DNA from: Bowmanella pacifica | GTDB taxonomy: Bacteria; Pseudomonadota; Gammaproteobacteria; Enterobacterales; Alteromonadaceae | Assembly (NCBI RefSeq): GCF_014645355.1 | Contig: NZ_BMLS01000009.1 | Span: forward strand, 62,001 to 126,000 | Length of the DNA stretch: 64,000 nt | Reading direction: 5' to 3' | Shown here: positions 36,637-45,892 of the stretch, one piece after another | How the letters are laid out: each line of letters opens with the position of its first letter | Position numbering within the stretch: the stretch's first letter is position 1 | The notes under the pieces: generated by a model | What the model was told of the DNA's origin: nothing | Seen by the model: only the letters and a program-made list of their open reading frames with translations | Database searches by the model: none | Program-made: the position numbers and the translations under genes

Positions 36637-37551
36637 TCAGAGTATTTTCTGCACCTGCTGCATAAGCCGGTCTGGGTTGGAAAATGTGTTCACTTTTAAC
36701 ACTTCCCGTCCCTCTTTGATTACTACCAGTGTGGGCAATTGGTTGATGCCATAACCTATAGCCGCATCCAGGCTGCTGTCGATGGCAAGAGGATGCGTAA
36801 TGGCAAACTTTTCTCGGTATTCATCTACGTCGGTTTGTCCTGTCCAAAGCCGCGATAAAATCCCCAGACTTTTCACCTTGGGGTAGGCGTCGCTGAGTCT
36901 GTTGAAAAACTGTTGACCGGCAATACAGTTACGAGCTTGTTCGGGTCTTGAATCTTTTAAGTACCAATCACACCAGGTGGCCGAAAAGTACAGCAGTTGC
37001 GTCCCCTGCTCATTGAGATCTAAGGGTTGCTGTTTGCCATCTAGCAGACTGAGTTCTGGCAGTTCACTAGGCTGGCGAGCCGCTACCAATGCCAGGCGTT
37101 TATCCAACTGGGCGTCTGCTTCATGGCCCTTATGTACAATTCGCCCATCGCGATTAATCAGCACATGCCAAGGGGTCCCCATCAGCCCAAACGCCTGGGC
37201 TAACTCGCCTGAGTTATCCTGCAGTATTGGCATAGTGAGATTGAATTTCTCGATAACGTCGGTCAGTGCCTGGGGCGTTTCATTTACCCCAAGGTTAACG
37301 GAAATAAATTGAACTTTATCGCCATGTTGTTCAAATGCCTGCTGAAAATGGGGCATCTGCTGCATACAAGGAACACACCAGGTGGCCCAGAATTTGACAT
37401 AAATTGGCGATTCACCCACCACCTTGGCATAAGACAGGGTTTCCCCTTTTACCCCGGTATAGGTTTTTCCCGTCAGCGCGTCTTCGTTTGCGTACAGCTT
37501 TCCTGCAAAGAGCAGCGGCAGAATCAGGGGAACATATTTGATACAGGCCAT
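36637..37551 (-). CDS. TlpA-like protein with two thioredoxin domains
   Basis: A 304-residue exported thiol-disulfide protein. Signal peptide at 1-21 (LFAGKLYA). The first thioredoxin domain (about 25-160) has active-site WCVPC at 58-62 and a GTP cis-proline at 126-128. The second (about 165-304) keeps WC at 193-194, but CxxC is replaced by CDWY; the only other cysteine, Cys209, is 15 residues on, while the LPT cis-proline remains. So the first domain is likely active in periplasmic disulfide chemistry and the second is altered. Partners are not visible. Confidence 0.85.
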   Translation of the reverse strand: MACIKYVPLILPLLFAGKLYANEDALTGKTYTGVKGETLSYAKVVGESPIYVKFWATWCVPCMQQMPHFQQAFEQHGDKVQFISVNLGVNETPQALTDVIEKFNLTMPILQDNSGELAQAFGLMGTPWHVLINRDGRIVHKGHEADAQLDKRLALVAARQPSELPELSLLDGKQQPLDLNEQGTQLLYFSATWCDWYLKDSRPEQARNCIAGQQFFNRLSDAYPKVKSLGILSRLWTGQTDVDEYREKFAITHPLAIDSSLDAAIGYGINQLPTLVVIKEGREVLKVNTFSNPDRLMQQVQKIL

Positions 37552-37638
37552 GGGTTTTCCTTTTAAAAAATACTCATGGCCAGTGTAGTTGGTTAAACCG
37601 CCCTGGAATTGTAAAAAACAGACATTCTTTGTTTAGTA

Positions 37639-39102
37639 CTAAAAGGGGGTTAAAACGCTGTCGGGCGGCAAACTGTCCGCCAGGGATGGATACTGGTACT
37701 GGTTTGCCTTCTGCCGCCACTGCAAAGCGAGCTCAGCATTCCCTTGCGCTTCCCAGGCCTGGGAAAAATTAATAAAAGCCGGTAGCAGTTCGGTACGATT
37801 TTCCAAACGCTGCTTCCACAACGCCATATACAAAGGCGGGATGTACTGCTGATCGTGATATTCCATAAAGGTTAAGCGGTCGCTGCCTTTGTAGGCATGC
37901 ATCTGGTGATTGTTACAGGTTCTGGCCTTGGCCATTGACCACTCCTCCCCTGTTTGCCGCCAGCCGTCGAGCTTTTCGGGCAGCTCTTCAGCCTCGTTGA
38001 CGAAAACCAGGTTAGGTGCCTGACTATAAGGATGACAAACAAATTCAGCCATGTCCGATGACAACGGATATTCATCCACAAAACCGGCAAAATGCGCCAG
38101 CTCATGCACAAACACCGAGTAACTGTCGCCCTGATCCAGATACATGATGCCGTTGTGTACATTAGCTTTACCGCGCGGTGCCAGTACCATCAAATGGGAA
38201 AAGTTGTCGTCCAGAGGCAAACGCGACAACTGCCTGACGTCACAACCTAAACGTCGATGGCTTTGCCAGTTTTCATCACATTTCACCTGTTCAGGTTTTA
38301 CCCAAATGGGTTCAAGCAGACATATAGGTAAAGACGCCAGCCTGTCATCTTTATCAAAAGACCGGCTCAGCTGTGCCATCTGCTGCATATTTTCCAACGA
38401 CATCACCACAGGTTGTAACTGAATCACACATTGCTCTCGTGTGACAGCCAGCCCTTTACCTTGTCTTTGCCAATAACGGTTTATCCAGTTCAGGTAATCG
38501 CCGGCTACAGTGACGCCATTATCCCTGGCGTGGGTAAGCCAACCTTTAGCTTGTTTATACTTGCCAGTCCGCCATTCCAACTTAGCCAGCAGCAAGGCAC
38601 TGTTCGCATCCCGTGGGGCAGCTTTTTCCAACCATACTTCGGCTTGCTCGGGCTGCTCTTCGATAAGCAACCATTGATACAAAGAAATGATCGCTGGTAG
38701 ATAATCCTGCTCTGCGGCTAACTCCAACCAACGACGTTTATTGGCAGGGGACTTACTCAGCAAAGCCATTTCGTGCTGAGCCGCTGCCAGGCCCCCTAAG
38801 GCCGCCTTCCCCATCAAACGTGTGTGCGTTGCTTCATCGCTTTCATTTAATGCCAGGCGGTAATAAGAGCCCGCATCTCCAAGCTCAGCGGCTTGCTTAA
38901 GCCAATAGGGGCTCTGTGTCTGCTGTGCATAGGCGCTAAGCATATTGAGCGCCTGTTCAGAACCAAGGCTAACAGCACGGGACAACGATGCGGGATCTCG
39001 CTCACCTTGTGTAAGCAGCAACGGAATATATTGCTGCTGACTGGCCACCAACAAGCAGGCACCACCAACAGCGCTAATCAATAAACGCAAAGATTTCAAC
39101 AT
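37639..39102 (-). CDS. Sel1/TPR-type protein with an HExxH zinc-peptidase motif
   Basis: A 487-residue exported or anchored protein (hydrophobic N-terminal helix about 5-22). Residues about 35-215 contain Sel1/TPR-like helical repeats (EQALNMLSAYA, LKQAAELGDAGSYYRLAL, GKAALGGLAAAQHEMALL). The C-terminal half has HELAHFAGFVDEY at 333-345, resembling the M64-type pattern HExxHxxxxxxDEY, with Asp343 as likely third zinc ligand. No family match is certain. It lies 7 bp after nlpI and is translated with it. A proteolytic or substrate-binding role linked to NlpI is inferred. Confidence 0.6.
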   Translation of the reverse strand: MLKSLRLLISAVGGACLLVASQQQYIPLLLTQGERDPASLSRAVSLGSEQALNMLSAYAQQTQSPYWLKQAAELGDAGSYYRLALNESDEATHTRLMGKAALGGLAAAQHEMALLSKSPANKRRWLELAAEQDYLPAIISLYQWLLIEEQPEQAEVWLEKAAPRDANSALLLAKLEWRTGKYKQAKGWLTHARDNGVTVAGDYLNWINRYWQRQGKGLAVTREQCVIQLQPVVMSLENMQQMAQLSRSFDKDDRLASLPICLLEPIWVKPEQVKCDENWQSHRRLGCDVRQLSRLPLDDNFSHLMVLAPRGKANVHNGIMYLDQGDSYSVFVHELAHFAGFVDEYPLSSDMAEFVCHPYSQAPNLVFVNEAEELPEKLDGWRQTGEEWSMAKARTCNNHQMHAYKGSDRLTFMEYHDQQYIPPLYMALWKQRLENRTELLPAFINFSQAWEAQGNAELALQWRQKANQYQYPSLADSLPPDSVLTPF

Positions 39103-39109
39103 ACTCAGT

Positions 39110-40012
39110 TTATCGTACCGGTGCGTCTTCGAGGGTCTTCTCGCGCAGTAAATCTAATTCGAGCCTGGCGTAGCGATGTTCAACAAACTCGTAGACATTA
39201 GTGCTCAATGAAAGCTTAAAGTAGTTAGACGCAACACCTTTGTGGCCTTTAGCCATATGGTATTTACCCAGGTAGAAATAGGCTTCGCATAAGCGATTAG
39301 CCAGCTCTTGCTGACTGCGCACACCGGCGAGTAATCCAGACAATAACTGGCGCTCAGTTATGTCGCCAAGATACAGGTCAACCAATGCAATGGCCCAATT
39401 ATCCTGTTTAAGCTTGGCGCGGCTTTCCCGCAGGGTTAGTTGCGCTTTGGCGGTGTCCACTGCGGACTCGGCAAGATAAGCCCATACTGCCCGGTAGGGG
39501 TCGCTTTCATCGCGATGGTAAAAGCGGTTCAAATCATCCACCGCAAGCTCCGGGCGACCGCCGTAATACAAGGCTATGCCGCGATTCAGAAAGGCAAAGT
39601 CGTGATCAGGATCGATGTCCAGTGTTGCATCAAAGGCTTCATAAGCCTGAATAAATTCCATATTTTGGGTGTGGTGGATACCCATGAAATTGTAAGCTTC
39701 GGCCATATCGGGACGCAGCTTCAACGCCATAGTGAAATCAAACTGTGCTAATCCATCTAAACCAACGCTGTCATATAACATCCCACGCTGATAGAGCAGA
39801 TCGGCACGCTGCGTATTATCTAACTCCACCTGTGCCAAAATTTGGCTGTATCTGGCCAGGGCCATTTGGCTACGCATATTAGCTGGCATGGGCTCAACCA
39901 GAATAAGATTACCCATCTGACCATTGCCGGACTGCCCTTCCGGTACAGTACTACAAGCATTGCTACCGACTACGGCAACAAGCAAAAAAATAATTCTAGA
40001 TAGTTTTGTCAT
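39110..40012 (-). CDS. nlpI: Lipoprotein NlpI
   Basis: A 300-residue TPR lipoprotein with lipobox NAC and Cys20. Four to five tetratricopeptide repeats follow (ADLLYQRGMLYDSVGL, AEAYNFMGIHHTQNMEF, AFLNRGIALYYGGR, and others). In E. coli NlpI is an outer-membrane scaffold that presents MepS to the Prc protease and organises peptidoglycan hydrolases. Position downstream of pnp is the usual one. Here it also leads a gene with an HExxH motif. Confidence 0.92.
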   Translation of the reverse strand: MTKLSRIIFLLVAVVGSNACSTVPEGQSGNGQMGNLILVEPMPANMRSQMALARYSQILAQVELDNTQRADLLYQRGMLYDSVGLDGLAQFDFTMALKLRPDMAEAYNFMGIHHTQNMEFIQAYEAFDATLDIDPDHDFAFLNRGIALYYGGRPELAVDDLNRFYHRDESDPYRAVWAYLAESAVDTAKAQLTLRESRAKLKQDNWAIALVDLYLGDITERQLLSGLLAGVRSQQELANRLCEAYFYLGKYHMAKGHKGVASNYFKLSLSTNVYEFVEHRYARLELDLLREKTLEDAPVR

Positions 40013-40190
40013 CTGACCCGTTACATTCCTATCGAGGTATTCCTTACATCGGGAGCATCTGCCGGCTCCCCCTTCCCTCTCGCAGGCTGCCAGTTATACC
40101 TGTTCTGGCGACTGGCTTAAAGCCCCTTGCTGTATCAAATTATTGTTGTAGATATACCTAAAACCAAATTTTTGAGCATTTTTGCAAACA

Positions 40191-40219
40191 AAAATGGCAC
40201 CGCTAAGGTGCCATTTTTT
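40191..40219 (-). terminator. Terminator of pnp
   Basis: AAAATGGCACC and GGTGCCATTTT form an 11-bp stem with loop GCTAA; on the minus strand the stem ends in T4 plus more T. It sits about 30 bp after the pnp stop and separates pnp from nlpI. Confidence 0.85.
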
Positions 40220-40247
40220 ATCTTAATCAATCAGTTATGAAAGATTA

Positions 40248-42374
40248 TTAGTCCTGTGGCTGTTCAGCCTGAGACTCAGCAGGGGCAGCTGGTTTTTCCA
40301 GCAGTTCCTTGATGCTCAGACGGATACGGTTCTGGCGATCGATTTCCATCACCTTCACATCTACCATCTGACCTTCGGTCAGGTAATCACTTACCTTGGC
40401 AACACGCTCGTGGGCAATCTGAGAAATGTGTACCAGACCTTCTTTACCTGGCAACACTTCAACAAAGGCACCAAAGTCTACACAGCGGGTTACTTTACCG
40501 TGGTAAGTTTTGCCTACTTCGACATCAGCAGTAATACCTTCGATCATATCGATAGCAATCTGTGCCTTGGCACGCTCGGTAGCGAAGATCTTGATAGTAC
40601 CGTCATCTTCGATCTCGATATTGGTATCAGACTTCTCGGTGATAGAACGGATAACCGCACCACCTTTACCAATCACTTCACGGATCTTGTCTTGATCGAT
40701 CTTGATAGTGTAGATGCGAGGCGCGAACTCAGACATCTCTTCACGGTGTGAATTAATGGCTTTGTCCATCACACCCAGAATATGCAAACGCGCTTCTTTG
40801 GCTTGTTTCAGAGCAATTTGCATGATTTCTTTGGTGATACCTTCGATCTTGATGTCCATCTGCAGCGCAGTCACACCTTCAGAAGTACCGGCGACTTTAA
40901 AGTCCATATCACCCAGGTGGTCTTCGTCACCCAAAATGTCAGACAGTACCACGAACTTGTCGTCACTTTTCACCAGACCCATGGCAATACCGGCAACAGA
41001 GGCCTTGATAGGTACGCCCGCATCCATCAGCGCCAGTGAGCTACCACATACAGAAGCCATAGAAGATGAACCGTTAGACTCTGTGATTTCAGACACCAAA
41101 CGTACCACATACGGGAATTCTTCCTCTGATGGCATAACGGCCTGGATACCACGCTTAGCCAAACGACCGTGACCGATTTCACGGCGCTTAGGTGAACCCA
41201 TCATGCCGGTTTCACCCACACAGTAAGGAGGGAAGTTATAATGCAGCATAAAGCGGCTGTCGGTTCGACCGCCTAGCTCATCAATCATCTGCGCATCACG
41301 CTCGGTACCCAACGTGGCAGCAACAATGGCCTGGGTTTCACCACGAGTGAACAAGGCGCTGCCGTGAACCCTAGGCAAAATACCGGTGGCAACATCCAGC
41401 GCACGAATCATCTGCGGGTCGCGGCCGTCGATACGAGGCTCGCCATTCAAAATACGTGAACGCACTACGTCACTTTCCAGATCGTGCAGTAGCTCTTTCA
41501 ATTCTTTTGCGTCTTGCTCTGGGCTCTCTTCCAGAATCTGCGCTGCCACTTTATCAGTGACCGCGGTCACTGCATCTTTACGGGCCATCTTGTCAGAGAT
41601 TTGGTAAGCAGCAGACATATCGGCTTCAGCCAGAGCTTTCACCTTGGCTTTCAGCTCAGTATTTTCCGCTTCTGGCTGCCAATCCCACTTAGGTGTATTC
41701 ACTTCAGCGGCAAATTCATTCACAGCGTTAATAACGGCTTGCAGTTCGTCGTGACCGTACATCACGGCGCCCAGCATCACTTCCTCAGACAATACGCTGG
41801 CTTCGGATTCCACCATCAATACTGCGCTTTGCGTACCGGCAACCACCAGATCCAACTCGCTGTCAGCTTGCTCGGAAATACGCGTATTGAGGATATACTG
41901 ACCATCTTTATAACCTACACGAGACGCACCGATAGGGCCATTAAATGGAATACCGGAGATAGCCAAGGCAGCAGAGGTACCGATCATTGAGATGATATCG
42001 GTAGGGATGTCTGGGTTGGCAGACATAACGGTAATAACAACCTGAACTTCGTTCTTGAAACCTTCTGGGAACAATGGACGAATCGGACGGTCAATCAGAC
42101 GTGCAGTCAGGGTCTCATTTTCAGAGGGACGACCTTCGCGCTTGAAGAAACCACCAGGGATCTTACCGGCTGCATACGTCTTCTCTTGATAATTTACCGT
42201 CAACGGGAAGAAATCCTGATCGGGTTTCGCTTCTTTCTTACCTACAACAGTAACCAGTACCGCGGTATCGTCCATACTGGCCATAACGGCAGCAGTGGCC
42301 TGACGAGCAATAACACCGGTCTCTAGCGTGACCTGGTGCTGACCGTATTGGAAGGTTTTAGTAATTGGAGTCAC
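40248..42374 (-). CDS. pnp: Polyribonucleotide nucleotidyltransferase (PNPase)
   Basis: A 708-residue 3'-5' phosphorolytic exoribonuclease of the RNA degradosome and RNA quality control. Two RNase PH-like domains (about 10-210 and 310-540, with GxRxDxRxxxxx and [14 protein letters not shown]), a central alpha-helical part, KH (about 560-610, with [11 protein letters not shown]) and S1 (about 620-690, [18 protein letters not shown]). The start is GTG with AAGGA upstream. rpsO, normally just upstream, is missing. Confidence 0.97.
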   Translation of the reverse strand: MTPITKTFQYGQHQVTLETGVIARQATAAVMASMDDTAVLVTVVGKKEAKPDQDFFPLTVNYQEKTYAAGKIPGGFFKREGRPSENETLTARLIDRPIRPLFPEGFKNEVQVVITVMSANPDIPTDIISMIGTSAALAISGIPFNGPIGASRVGYKDGQYILNTRISEQADSELDLVVAGTQSAVLMVESEASVLSEEVMLGAVMYGHDELQAVINAVNEFAAEVNTPKWDWQPEAENTELKAKVKALAEADMSAAYQISDKMARKDAVTAVTDKVAAQILEESPEQDAKELKELLHDLESDVVRSRILNGEPRIDGRDPQMIRALDVATGILPRVHGSALFTRGETQAIVAATLGTERDAQMIDELGGRTDSRFMLHYNFPPYCVGETGMMGSPKRREIGHGRLAKRGIQAVMPSEEEFPYVVRLVSEITESNGSSSMASVCGSSLALMDAGVPIKASVAGIAMGLVKSDDKFVVLSDILGDEDHLGDMDFKVAGTSEGVTALQMDIKIEGITKEIMQIALKQAKEARLHILGVMDKAINSHREEMSEFAPRIYTIKIDQDKIREVIGKGGAVIRSITEKSDTNIEIEDDGTIKIFATERAKAQIAIDMIEGITADVEVGKTYHGKVTRCVDFGAFVEVLPGKEGLVHISQIAHERVAKVSDYLTEGQMVDVKVMEIDRQNRIRLSIKELLEKPAAPAESQAEQPQD

Positions 42375-42421
42375 TTAATTTTCCTTACATTAAGCCTGAC
42401 GCCAAACAAAGTGACTGCGAC

Positions 42422-42460
42422 TGGCAAGGAGTTTCCGCCGGGAAACCACTGACTTTGCCA
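42422..42460 (-). promoter_or_regulatory. pnp leader hairpin (likely RNase III/PNPase autoregulation)
   Basis: TGGCAA (42422-42427) pairs with TTGCCA (42455-42460) and GTTTCC (42431-42436) pairs with GGAAAC (42441-42446) around a 4-base loop. A long leader stem-loop cut by RNase III and then degraded by PNPase is known in E. coli; this structure is in the same place, 50-85 bp upstream of the pnp start. Equivalence is inferred. Confidence 0.5.
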
Positions 42461-42532
42461 ATACAGCCCCTTGTCTCATGGCAGAGGCTTTTACATTGAA
42501 TGTTCATATATTCGCTTTTTAACGCGGCGCAT

Positions 42533-42538
42533 AGTATA
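42533..42538 (-). promoter_or_regulatory. Possible -10 element of the pnp promoter
   Basis: On the minus strand TATACT lies 160 bp upstream of the pnp start within CGCTATACTATGCGCC, a good -10 with GC-rich discriminator. No clear -35 was found at 16-18 bp. Transcription from here would contain the leader hairpin. Confidence 0.35.
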
Positions 42539-42652
42539 GCGAGGAAGATTTGCCAATTCCATTAAACATTTATTTATCGAGGGGCCGCCATGCCTGCGAT
42601 TCGAACAGCTCGACCTTAGCCTGACGGCAAGCGATGAGGAGCATTTATACAA

Positions 42653-43039
42653 CTAGGCATCCAGCTTTAAGCTGTCGCCATACTTTGCCAGCAATCCCAG
42701 TCGGTCAGACTTACGTAACCCTTGCACTACCAGCGCATAAGAATGGTCAATCATGCGTTGCACTTCTCCTAGTGGAATGCTCCCATCCAGTTTGATGGTA
42801 TTCCAATGCAATTTGTTCATGTGGTAACCAGGCAAGACTGCGGCAAACATATCACGCAGCATTAATGCTTGTTGGGGTTCACATTTTAGATTCATTCGCC
42901 CTTGTCCCTGCTCTAACGCCAGAGTAGCGAACATCTTGCCGCGAATCTTCATCACAGCCACATCCGGGCCAAAAGGGAAATCTTCGTTAGCGTCGGGTTT
43001 ATCGAGTAAATAGCTGCGGGCTTGTTGGTAGTCCATCAT
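42653..43039 (-). CDS. MmcQ/YjbR family DNA-binding protein
   Basis: A 128-residue protein of the YjbR/MmcQ fold, similar in topology to double-wing DNA-binding proteins. The conserved GPDVAVMKIRGKMFATL, then NLKCEPQQAL and HWNTIKLDG motifs are seen. Role unknown in most members. It sits where the rimP-to-rpsO block normally lies between tRNA-Leu and pnp. Promoter likely just upstream after the tRNA-Leu terminator. Confidence 0.85.
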   Translation of the reverse strand: MMDYQQARSYLLDKPDANEDFPFGPDVAVMKIRGKMFATLALEQGQGRMNLKCEPQQALMLRDMFAAVLPGYHMNKLHWNTIKLDGSIPLGEVQRMIDHSYALVVQGLRKSDRLGLLAKYGDSLKLDA

Positions 43040-43174
43040 CGTCTCCAGATGTCCGCCCTTAGCATCGCCGAGATAATGCCAAGAGGTAAAGTATTTATGA
43101 ACCTAAGGCTTGCTAACGCCTGCTGGTGCAGCACGTAGACGCTATGAATGTTAACCAGAATAAGTAGCAGAAAC

Positions 43175-43200
43175 GAAAAAACCCGGCAAAAAGCCGGGTT
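43175..43200 (-). terminator. Terminator after tRNA-Leu
   Basis: AACCCGGC and GCCGGGTT pair over five A; on the minus strand the T-run follows the stem. It closes the secG-tRNA-Leu transcript 8 bp after the tRNA 3' end. Confidence 0.85.
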
Positions 43201-43208
43201 TCCAGTAT

Positions 43209-43293
43209 TGGTGCGGATGGCGAGACTCGAACTCGCACGTCTTGCGACACCACCCCCTCAAGATGGCGTGTCTACCAATTCCACCACATCCGC
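43209..43293 (-). tRNA. tRNA-Leu (GAG)
   Basis: An 85-nt gene with an encoded CCA. The acceptor ends GCGGATG/CATCCGC pair; the anticodon loop TTGAGGG places GAG at 34-36; a long variable arm and the T-loop GTTCGAGTC are present. It follows secG by 20 bp and is probably processed from the same transcript. Confidence 0.95.
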
Positions 43294-43312
43294 GAAATAT
43301 TGTCAGACCCTA

Positions 43313-43651
43313 TTAGTTAGGCACGTCTGTTGGCTGAGTTTTCTCAACCGGTACATCGGTATCAGCAGGCTGAGTAACAGGTACTTCCAGATTATCCCAC
43401 TCATCAACCTGTTTTTCTTTACCGGCTGTCATTGCCCCCAGAATCAAACTGATTGCAAAGAACAGCGTCGCCAGAATTGCAGTGGAACGGCTCAGGAAAT
43501 TACCGGAACCAGAGGCACCAAATACAGTGTTAGATGCGCCGGCACCAAAAGATGCGCCCATATCGGCACCTTTACCACGCTGAATCAACACCAGCCCAAT
43601 CAAGGCTAATGAAATCAGCAGATAAATCACCATCAATACTTCGTAAAGCAT
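43313..43651 (-). CDS. secG: Preprotein translocase subunit SecG
   Basis: A 112-residue inner-membrane protein that assists SecYE. Two hydrophobic helices (about 3-22 and 55-75) flank the conserved QRGKGADMGASFGAGASNTVFGASGSGNFLSR motif (in part). The C-terminal tail is acidic and Pro-rich. It lies 13 bp downstream of tpiA and upstream of tRNA-Leu, the usual order. Confidence 0.96.
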   Translation of the reverse strand: MLYEVLMVIYLLISLALIGLVLIQRGKGADMGASFGAGASNTVFGASGSGNFLSRSTAILATLFFAISLILGAMTAGKEKQVDEWDNLEVPVTQPADTDVPVEKTQPTDVPN

Positions 43652-43664
43652 GCTTTACCTCAAT

Positions 43665-44411
43665 TCAGTTTGCCGCTTGGCAAATTGCTAAAAAATCTTC
43701 GACTTTAAGACTGGCACCACCTATCAGGCCGCCGTCTACGTCGGGTTGCGCAAAAATCTGCGCTGCATTGGCGGCATTCACGCTGCCGCCATACAAAATT
43801 CTTATTTTCGCAGCCGCTTCCTGACAGGACTTGCCCAGATGGTTACGAATAAACGCATGAACTTCTTGCACTTGCTCAGGCGTTGCTGTGTTCCCGGTTC
43901 CTATAGCCCAAATAGGCTCATAGGCAACCACCACCTCTAACAGGTCTTGTTGACTAATAACCTGTGTGACGGCATCAAGTTGGGCGGCAACATAATCAAA
44001 TACTTTGCCGCTTTGCCGTACTTCCAGCGGTTCACCAACGCAAACAATAGGCTGAAGGCCTGCCGTTAAGGCGACTTTCACCTTATCGGCGACAAGTTCA
44101 TTTGACTCGAACTGTTCCGCTCTGCGTTCAGAATGTCCCAATATGACGTATTGGCAACCGACATCCTGCAGCATAGCAGCGGAAATTTCGCCAGTATGGG
44201 CACCGTTCGGATACACACTGAGGTTTTGAGCACCCAGCTTAATCTGTTGTGTATCGAAACCACTCAGTAGAGTAAATGGAGGGCATACAACCGTATCCAT
44301 ATTGTCCAACTGAGATTGTGCTAATGCATCCTGCATTGTTTTAACCAGAGACAGGTTACCGTTCATTTTCCAGTTACCTGCCACTATGGGCCGTCTAATC
44401 TTTGCAGCCAT
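43665..44411 (-). CDS. tpiA: Triose-phosphate isomerase
   Basis: Glycolytic enzyme of 248 residues that interconverts dihydroxyacetone phosphate and glyceraldehyde 3-phosphate. NWKMNG at about 11-16 (catalytic Lys), GHSERR near 95-100, and AYEPIWAIGTG with catalytic Glu near 166-176 are all present. Chromosomal order tpiA-secG after glmM is canonical. Confidence 0.97.
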   Translation of the reverse strand: MAAKIRRPIVAGNWKMNGNLSLVKTMQDALAQSQLDNMDTVVCPPFTLLSGFDTQQIKLGAQNLSVYPNGAHTGEISAAMLQDVGCQYVILGHSERRAEQFESNELVADKVKVALTAGLQPIVCVGEPLEVRQSGKVFDYVAAQLDAVTQVISQQDLLEVVVAYEPIWAIGTGNTATPEQVQEVHAFIRNHLGKSCQEAAAKIRILYGGSVNAANAAQIFAQPDVDGGLIGGASLKVEDFLAICQAAN

Positions 44412-44503
44412 TGTGACTCCTGGCTCGCCTGGCGAGTCAATTCAAAGCGCGCGAGAGTGTAACCAACCGCAAAACAAGTTACAAGTGGCTCGCGCGTCAA
44501 ATG

Positions 44504-45853
44504 TTACTGTGCGGTTACTTTTCGTACCGACTCTGCGATGGCTTCGGCCCACTTACTTGCTTGCTCGTCTTTAGTGGCTTCAACCATGACTCGAATAAGG
44601 GGTTCTGTGCCGCTTTTACGCAACAAGACACGTCCATCATCGCCCATATCCTGCTCGGCGGCCTGAACAGACGCTAACACATCAGGGTGCTCCAAAGGCG
44701 AAGAACTCCCTTCACTGTATCGCACATTAATTAGCGTTTGCGGGAATTTCTCCATACCGCGGCGAAGCTCATATAGGCTCATGCCGGCGCGTAACATAGA
44801 GGTCAGTACCTGCAGACCAGAAACAATCCCATCACCGGTAGAAGCAACGCCGAGATTTAGCACATGGCCAGAGCTCTCTCCACCGATATTCCAGCCTTTT
44901 TCCTGTAGCAGTTCCATAACGTGACGATCACCCACTTTACTGCGGGCAAACGGAATGGATAAACGGCTTAGTGCCACTTCCAGGCCCAGGTTACTCATTA
45001 AAGTACCGACGACACCGCCGCCGTTTAAACGGCCGGACTTAAGGGCATCTCTGGCAATGATGTAAACAATCTCGTCACCATCAACCACATTGCCTTTATG
45101 ATCGACCATCATAATGCGGTCGCCATCACCATCCAGGGCAAATCCCAGGTCGGCTTTTTCGGCCAGAACCCGCTCGGTAATAGCCTGCATTGACGTTGCG
45201 CCGACATCGTCATTGATGTTCAGGCCATTAGGAGTGGTGCCAATTTCAACCACGTCAGCGCCCAGTTCCCTGAGTACGTTAGGCGCAATGTGGTAAGTCG
45301 CACCATGCGCACAATCCACCACAATTTTCATGCCGGTTAATGACAGATCTGACGGGAAGGTTCCCTTGCAAAATTCGATATATCGGCCCGCCGCATCACT
45401 GATACGGGCAGCTTTACCTAACTTATCCGGCGCAGCACAGACCATAGGTTGTTCAAGCATTGCTTCAATTGCCTGCTCAATATCATCATCCAGCTTAAAG
45501 CCATCGGCTGAGAAAAACTTAATGCCGTTGTCGTAATAAGGATTGTGTGAGGCACTAATGACAATACCGGCTTCCGAACGAAAGGTTTTCGTTAGATAAG
45601 CAATGGCCGGTGTGGGCATAGGACCCAGCAATCCAATATTGATACCCGCTGCCGATAAACCGGCCTCTAAGGCTGACTCAAGCATATAACCAGAAATACG
45701 GGTATCCTTCCCGATCAACACCTTATTGGTTCCTCGACCGGCCAGCACTTTTCCTGCAGCCCACCCTAGCTTGGTCACAAACTCGGGGTTAATAGCGCTC
45801 TCGCCAACCTTTCCGCGGATACCATCGGTACCGAAATACTTTCTTTGACTCAT
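44504..45853 (-). CDS. glmM: Phosphoglucosamine mutase
   Basis: A 449-residue enzyme that interconverts glucosamine-6-P and glucosamine-1-P for UDP-GlcNAc synthesis. Active-site phosphoserine loop [16 protein letters not shown] near 99-114, metal loop DGDGDR near 240-245, and sugar-binding GEXSGH (GGESSGH) near 325. The C-terminal phosphate-binding [12 protein letters not shown] is intact. Standard neighbour of folP and ftsH. Confidence 0.97.
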   Translation of the reverse strand: MSQRKYFGTDGIRGKVGESAINPEFVTKLGWAAGKVLAGRGTNKVLIGKDTRISGYMLESALEAGLSAAGINIGLLGPMPTPAIAYLTKTFRSEAGIVISASHNPYYDNGIKFFSADGFKLDDDIEQAIEAMLEQPMVCAAPDKLGKAARISDAAGRYIEFCKGTFPSDLSLTGMKIVVDCAHGATYHIAPNVLRELGADVVEIGTTPNGLNINDDVGATSMQAITERVLAEKADLGFALDGDGDRIMMVDHKGNVVDGDEIVYIIARDALKSGRLNGGGVVGTLMSNLGLEVALSRLSIPFARSKVGDRHVMELLQEKGWNIGGESSGHVLNLGVASTGDGIVSGLQVLTSMLRAGMSLYELRRGMEKFPQTLINVRYSEGSSSPLEHPDVLASVQAAEQDMGDDGRVLLRKSGTEPLIRVMVEATKDEQASKWAEAIAESVRKVTAQ

Positions 45854-45892
45854 AGTGTTCCTTGTATGACTTCGCCGGATATCATCCGATCT

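Noticed and set aside
40714-41172. 152-codon plus-strand ORF within pnp
   Set aside because: Antisense shadow of the well-conserved pnp frame; no start signal or domain.
43148-43609. 153-codon plus-strand ORF across tRNA-Leu and secG
   Set aside because: It reads through the tRNA gene in antisense and opposes secG; no conserved domain.
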